This document shows, piece by piece, positions 6,260 through 8,618 of a stretch of 8,618 bases of DNA; position 1 is the stretch's first letter, and the number at the start of each line of letters is the position of its first letter. The notes below the pieces were generated by a model, which was not told the DNA's origin, did no database searches, and saw nothing but the letters and a program-made list of their open reading frames with translations. Source of the DNA: Actinomycetota bacterium (GTDB taxonomy: Bacteria; Actinomycetota; Actinomycetes; Nanopelagicales; Nanopelagicaceae); assembly GCA_947490605.1 (NCBI GenBank), contig CANLHE010000022.1, positions 1 to 8,618 on the forward strand. Direction: 5' to 3'. Made by a program: the position numbers and the translations under genes.

Positions 6260-7087
6260 TTAGAAGAAGTAAAAGTTGGTTATGGCCCCACTTGAGACCT
6301 GGCGGACATAGAAGTCAGTAAACGCAACCCAAATTAGAGAGACCCATGCAAAGTTTGGGTGGTAATGATTTAATCTTGAAACAATTGTCCAGGTTTTATA
6401 TCTAATTGGATGTTTTGAGAAATGTTTTAACCGGCCACCGATAGTGTGACGACAGGTATGGCAGGAGGCGGAGTAAAGCCACAGGAAGCCGGCGTTTAGC
6501 AATAGCACTAATGTGCCAACGCTCATATGTCCCCATTGACCTTCTGGATTTTTAAAAGCAATAATTGCATCGTAGGTAAGTAAAATGTTAAATACTAAAC
6601 CAGCATAAAAAAACCATCGATGACCATTTTGTAATATCAATGGCGCTCTGGTTTCACCTGTATATGTTTTATGGGGCTCTGCAACTGCACATGCAGGTGG
6701 TGACATCCAAAATGATCGGTAGTAAGCCTTGCGGTAGTAATAGCAAGTCATTCTAAAACCTAGTGGGAAGATCAAAATAAATAATGCTGGTGAAATTAGT
6801 AATCCAAATATTGTGATTGAACCAATTGGTGTACCAAAATGAGATGCACCTTCCACACATACAGTTGATAAACATGGTGAGTAAAAAGGTGAGATTAAAG
6901 GTTCAGCAAAGTAATTTTTATTTTCAAAAGCTCTAAAGGTTGCATAGATAACAAATAAAATTAATACGCCAAATGTTAATGCTGGTTGCAACCACCATTT
7001 GTCGGTGCGTAGCGTGCGATCAGTTATAAGTGCGCGACCGGCGGAGAAAACACCTGTTTTCTTTTTGTCAGAATCGATTATCGCCAT
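6260..7087 (-). CDS. sdhC: Type F (Sdh1-like) succinate dehydrogenase membrane subunit with CHxCxH motif
   Basis: This single membrane anchor and quinone-reducing subunit (275 aa) has about five transmembrane helices, near residues 34-52, 88-112, 155-175, 186-206 and 245-262. It resembles mycobacterial Sdh1 SdhC (about 273 aa) rather than the haem-b SdhC/SdhD or the Bacillus cytochrome b558. Features shared with that family are YYYRKAYYRSFW (116-127), SPPACAVAEPH (129-139), CHTCRH (209-214), KHFSKHP (221-227) and NHYHPNFAW (240-248). A cryo-EM structure of Mycobacterium smegmatis Sdh1 showed a membrane-embedded Rieske-type [2Fe-2S] cluster in SdhC, so C209, C212, H210, H214 and other conserved Cys/His (C115, C133, H139, H241, H243) are ligand candidates; I cannot assign them exactly. 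The ATG at 7085-7087 has no good Shine-Dalgarno sequence. The gene is first in sdhCAB, 85 bases downstream of the tRNA-Ser(UGA) 3' end. Confidence 0.92.
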   Translation of the reverse strand: MAIIDSDKKKTGVFSAGRALITDRTLRTDKWWLQPALTFGVLILFVIYATFRAFENKNYFAEPLISPFYSPCLSTVCVEGASHFGTPIGSITIFGLLISPALFILIFPLGFRMTCYYYRKAYYRSFWMSPPACAVAEPHKTYTGETRAPLILQNGHRWFFYAGLVFNILLTYDAIIAFKNPEGQWGHMSVGTLVLLLNAGFLWLYSASCHTCRHTIGGRLKHFSKHPIRYKTWTIVSRLNHYHPNFAWVSLIWVAFTDFYVRQVSSGAITNFYFF

Positions 7088-7172
7088 GGGGCAAGTTTGC
7101 TCTTGGTGATTGGTAAGCGCTAGGTGAGAGTGGGCTGAGTAGATATGAAATCAAACACAAATTAATAAATTC
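7088..7172 (-). promoter_or_regulatory. 85-bp leader between tRNA-Ser(UGA) and sdhC, no clear promoter
   Basis: This is where an sdh operon promoter would be expected. On the minus strand it holds an AT-rich half next to the tRNA, with TTTATT and ATATCT 17 bases apart as the best but poor pair. The remainder is mixed, down to CCCC directly before the ATG. I see no T-run terminator after the tRNA, no strong TAnnnT at leaderless spacing and no Shine-Dalgarno sequence. Read-through from the tRNA promoter is therefore plausible. Confidence 0.35.
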
Positions 7173-7258
7173 TGGCGGAGGGCGTGGGATTTGAACCCAC
7201 GAAGGTTTCCCTTGCCGGTTTTCAAGACCGGTGCACTCGGCCACTATGCGAGCCCTCC
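7173..7258 (-). tRNA. tRNA-Ser (anticodon UGA), CCA encoded
   Basis: This is a class II tRNA with a long variable arm. The acceptor stem pairs GGAGGGC (7252-7258) with GCCCTCC (7177-7183). The anticodon stem CCGGT/ACCGG encloses the loop CTTGAAA, giving anticodon TGA, which reads UCA and other UCN codons by wobble. The T arm has loop TTCAAAT, the discriminator is G (7176), and CCA is encoded at 7173-7175. The acceptor stem and 3' end are nearly those of tRNA-Ser(GCU) at 1463-1555, as expected of substrates of one SerRS. It lies between the serS-HAD pair and sdhC, all on the same strand. Confidence 0.97.
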
Positions 7259-7265
7259 GTGGGCA

Positions 7266-7293
7266 AACTTACCCGCAATAGCGGTGGCGCCAA
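7266..7293 (-). promoter_or_regulatory. Putative promoter of tRNA-Ser(UGA)
   Basis: On the minus strand, TTGGCG (7288-7293) and TAAGTT (7266-7271) are 16 bases apart, so the start site would fall at about 7259-7260, essentially at the tRNA 5' end (7258). The spacer contains a small hairpin, CCGC-TATT-GCGG (7273-7284). This could instead be the end of a terminator for serS-HAD, but no T-run follows it. Confidence 0.5.
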
Positions 7294-7308
7294 AATTAAC
7301 CGTTAATT
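7294..7308. repeat. 15-bp perfect palindrome AATTAAC-C-GTTAATT
   Basis: The 7-base arms AATTAAC (7294-7300) and GTTAATT (7302-7308) are perfect reverse complements around one base. The palindrome ends inside the HAD stop codon (7307-7309) and directly abuts the putative -35 of tRNA-Ser(UGA). Such symmetry suits a dimeric DNA-binding protein or an AT-rich upstream promoter element. It is too short and not T-tailed enough to be a terminator. The call on function is inference. Confidence 0.45.
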
Positions 7309-8140
7309 ATTCGGGGAGTTCTATCAATCGCTCGATTACCTTTGCCACACCATCTTCTTCTTGCGCATCTGTTTGAAACTTTGCATGCTTCATTAAATCA
7401 GGGTGACCATCTGCCATCGCCCAAGAACGGCTGGCCCAAGAGAGCATTGAAAAATCATTTGGGTTATCACCAAATGTCACGCAATCATCGGCAGTAAATC
7501 CATGACGGGCTGCAATCTTTGAAAGTGTTGCGCCTTTACTAACGCCATCAGCTGATATTTCTAATAGTGAATCAGTTAAGTTTGAGTGGGTAACAGTTGC
7601 AATACCCGCTAAGGCTTTACTTGCTAGCGCTAACATCTCATCGGATGAAAACTCACCATCACTACATCTTGCTAACATTTTAAGTGCTGGAGCAGTAATT
7701 GCTTCCTCAATTTTATTAACACCAACATTATCTGCGCCAATATCCCACCTTGGCACATAATTTTTTTCACGGTGAAAATTTGCGCCAATCTCAGTTGCAA
7801 AGGAAACAGGCGGAATTACTTCCCGCAATCTCTTAACTGTTTCTAATTGCGCCTCAATTGAAAACAACCACTCCTCTAATACATCACCTTTTATAAAGTC
7901 ATAGAGCATTGCGCCATTTGCACAAATTCCTAACCCAAAATTAAAGTTCTCTTTAATCTCAACCATCCATCTAATCGGCCGGCCCGTTACAAAGTAAATC
8001 TCAATCCCAGCAGCATGGGCGGCAGCAAATGCAATTTTTGTTCGCTCAGAAATAAATCCATAATGAGCAACGATTGTGCCATCTAGATCTGTGCCAATTA
8101 ATTTTGGCCGCTTACCAGTTACAGTTTTTAAAACACTCAC
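7307..8140 (-). CDS. HAD-superfamily phosphatase, Cof/subclass IIB type
   Basis: This soluble Mg-dependent phosphohydrolase (277 aa) probably acts on a small phosphorylated metabolite such as a sugar phosphate or nucleotide; the substrate is unknown. All four HAD motifs are present: DLDGT with D18 (nucleophile) and D20 (acid/base), T52 in VTGR, K202 in SKG, and GDNPND at 224-229 with D225 and D229. A cap domain of IIB type lies between motifs II and III (about 80-195). Its length is usual for the Cof family. The start is GTG (8138-8140), overlapping the serS stop as GTGA, so translation is likely coupled to serS. No Shine-Dalgarno sequence at good spacing and no alternative ATG are visible. 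It is not a close match to SerB phosphoserine phosphatase despite lying beside serS. I recall HAD genes next to serS in other actinobacteria, but have not verified this. Confidence 0.92.
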   Translation of the reverse strand: MSVLKTVTGKRPKLIGTDLDGTIVAHYGFISERTKIAFAAAHAAGIEIYFVTGRPIRWMVEIKENFNFGLGICANGAMLYDFIKGDVLEEWLFSIEAQLETVKRLREVIPPVSFATEIGANFHREKNYVPRWDIGADNVGVNKIEEAITAPALKMLARCSDGEFSSDEMLALASKALAGIATVTHSNLTDSLLEISADGVSKGATLSKIAARHGFTADDCVTFGDNPNDFSMLSWASRSWAMADGHPDLMKHAKFQTDAQEEDGVAKVIERLIELPE

Positions 8141-8618
8141 GCTGGGACCAATGTATCCATTCCTAGAAATGGAATTAATGCCTTTGGCACTTTTATGCTG
8201 CCATCTTTTTGTTGGTGATTTTCTAAGATCGCCACAATTGTTCTCGGAACTGCGACTAATGTGCCATTTAAGGTTGCGACTGGCTTTGTTCCTTTTTCAT
8301 CTTTGTATCTAATATTTAATCGGCGGGCTTGGAACTGGGTGCAGTTTGAGGTGCTAGTTACCTCACGATATGCATCCTGAGTTGGGATCCAAGCTTCGAT
8401 ATCAAATTTTCTAACCGCACTTGCTCCTAAGTCACCACTTGCCACATCAATTACTCGGTAGGCAATCTCTAATGAATTAAAGAACTCTTTCTCCCAATTT
8501 AATAATTTTTTATGTTCTGCCTCAGCATCTTCTGGTTTACAAAATGTAAACATCTCAACCTTTTCAAATTGATGCACGCGAATAATTCCGCGGGTGTCTT
8601 TGCCGTAACTGCCTGCTT
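8137..8618 (-). CDS. serS: Serine-tRNA ligase (SerRS), 3' part, truncated by the window edge
   Basis: SerRS activates serine with ATP and charges tRNA-Ser in the cytoplasm. Only the last 159 codons are in the window, and the frame stays open to the right edge. GTG at 8575-8577 is internal, because the preceding 13 codons (ending DTRGIIR) continue the class II motif 2 loop. Visible hallmarks are the end of motif 2 ([10 protein letters not shown]...[11 protein letters not shown]), [20 protein letters not shown], the family signature [10 protein letters not shown], and motif 3 ([17 protein letters not shown]), which helps bind ATP. The C-terminus ends normally after an [12 protein letters not shown] tail. 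The missing part should include the N-terminal coiled coil that grips the long variable arm of tRNA-Ser. The TGA stop overlaps the GTG start of the HAD gene, and tRNA-Ser(UGA) follows that gene. Confidence 0.97.
   Translation of the reverse strand, partial: AGSYGKDTRGIIRVHQFEKVEMFTFCKPEDAEAEHKKLLNWEKEFFNSLEIAYRVIDVASGDLGASAVRKFDIEAWIPTQDAYREVTSTSNCTQFQARRLNIRYKDEKGTKPVATLNGTLVAVPRTIVAILENHQQKDGSIKVPKALIPFLGMDTLVPA

Noticed and set aside
6133..6321. Plus-strand open frame of 62 codons
   Set aside because: Antisense to the sdhA start and sdhC end; no supporting signal.
6260..7087. Haem-b SdhC/SdhD or cytochrome b558 type anchor
   Set aside because: A single five-helix subunit with CHTCRH and SPPACAVAEPH motifs matches the haem-less Sdh1 class; no SdhD gene follows.
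7191..7376. Plus-strand open frame of 61 codons
   Set aside because: Runs through the complement of tRNA-Ser(UGA) and its promoter region, so it is not a gene.
7307..8140. Phosphoserine phosphatase (SerB), given the serS neighbour
   Set aside because: The cap lies between motifs II and III and the GDNPND motif is of Cof/IIB type, unlike the SerB group.
8076..8312. Plus-strand open frame of 78 codons
   Set aside because: Antisense to serS and the HAD start; Leu-rich by chance of the complementary codons.
8137..8577. Separate short gene starting at GTG 8575-8577
   Set aside because: The frame continues upstream to the window edge with SerRS motif 2 residues, so the GTG is internal to serS.
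1..8618. CRISPR array, insertion sequence, integration site or defence system
   Set aside because: No regularly spaced repeats, transposase, integrase or att-like duplication of tRNA ends was seen. The repeated TCTGGCGGAG at 1461 and 7171 is mostly the shared CCA and acceptor end of the two tRNA-Ser genes.

Overview
The window looks like a slice of a compact, AT-rich actinobacterial chromosome. The protein families are actinobacterial: a mycobacterial-type FprA NADPH-ferredoxin reductase, a type F (Sdh1-like) succinate dehydrogenase whose single membrane subunit has a CHxCxH motif, and a long actinobacterial Xaa-Pro aminopeptidase. Base composition is well below that of most Actinobacteria, genes are nearly contiguous, and no gene-free stretch exceeds about 90 bases. 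This combination fits the streamlined freshwater lineage Nanopelagicales (acI). That placement is inference; the window contains no rRNA or other marker that would settle it.

Layout, left to right. Bases 6-1555 hold a minus-strand block read right to left: tRNA-Ser(GCU), fprA, tRNA-Arg(ACG). Bases 1556-1620 are a short divergent control region. pepP (1621-3081) is the only plus-strand gene. It runs tail-to-tail, with a single base between, into a minus-strand operon occupying 3083-7087. In transcription order this operon is sdhC, sdhA, sdhB, a four-helix YvlD/phage-holin-4_2-type membrane protein, and a 51-residue Cys-rich protein; its genes overlap or are separated by 12 nt or less. Upstream lie tRNA-Ser(UGA) (7173-7258), a HAD phosphatase (7307-8140), and the 3' part of serS, cut off by the right edge.

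How the genes work together. The sdh genes encode a complete succinate:quinone oxidoreductase, with flavin and three FeS clusters in the soluble arm and a predicted Rieske-type centre in the membrane arm. FprA supplies electrons to ferredoxins. SerRS charges both tRNA-Ser species found here, so part of the serine-decoding machinery is clustered. PepP recycles proline-containing peptides. All three tRNAs encode their own CCA end. Each is preceded by a similar putative promoter (TTGG-like -35, 16-17 bp spacer, TAnnnT -10), and one of these lies inside the 3' end of fprA.

I found no mobile element, phage, CRISPR array or defence system. The most interesting points are the membrane Rieske candidate in SdhC, the short Cys-rich protein closing the sdh operon, and a 15-bp palindrome abutting the promoter of tRNA-Ser(UGA). 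That tRNA may share its transcript with sdhCAB.
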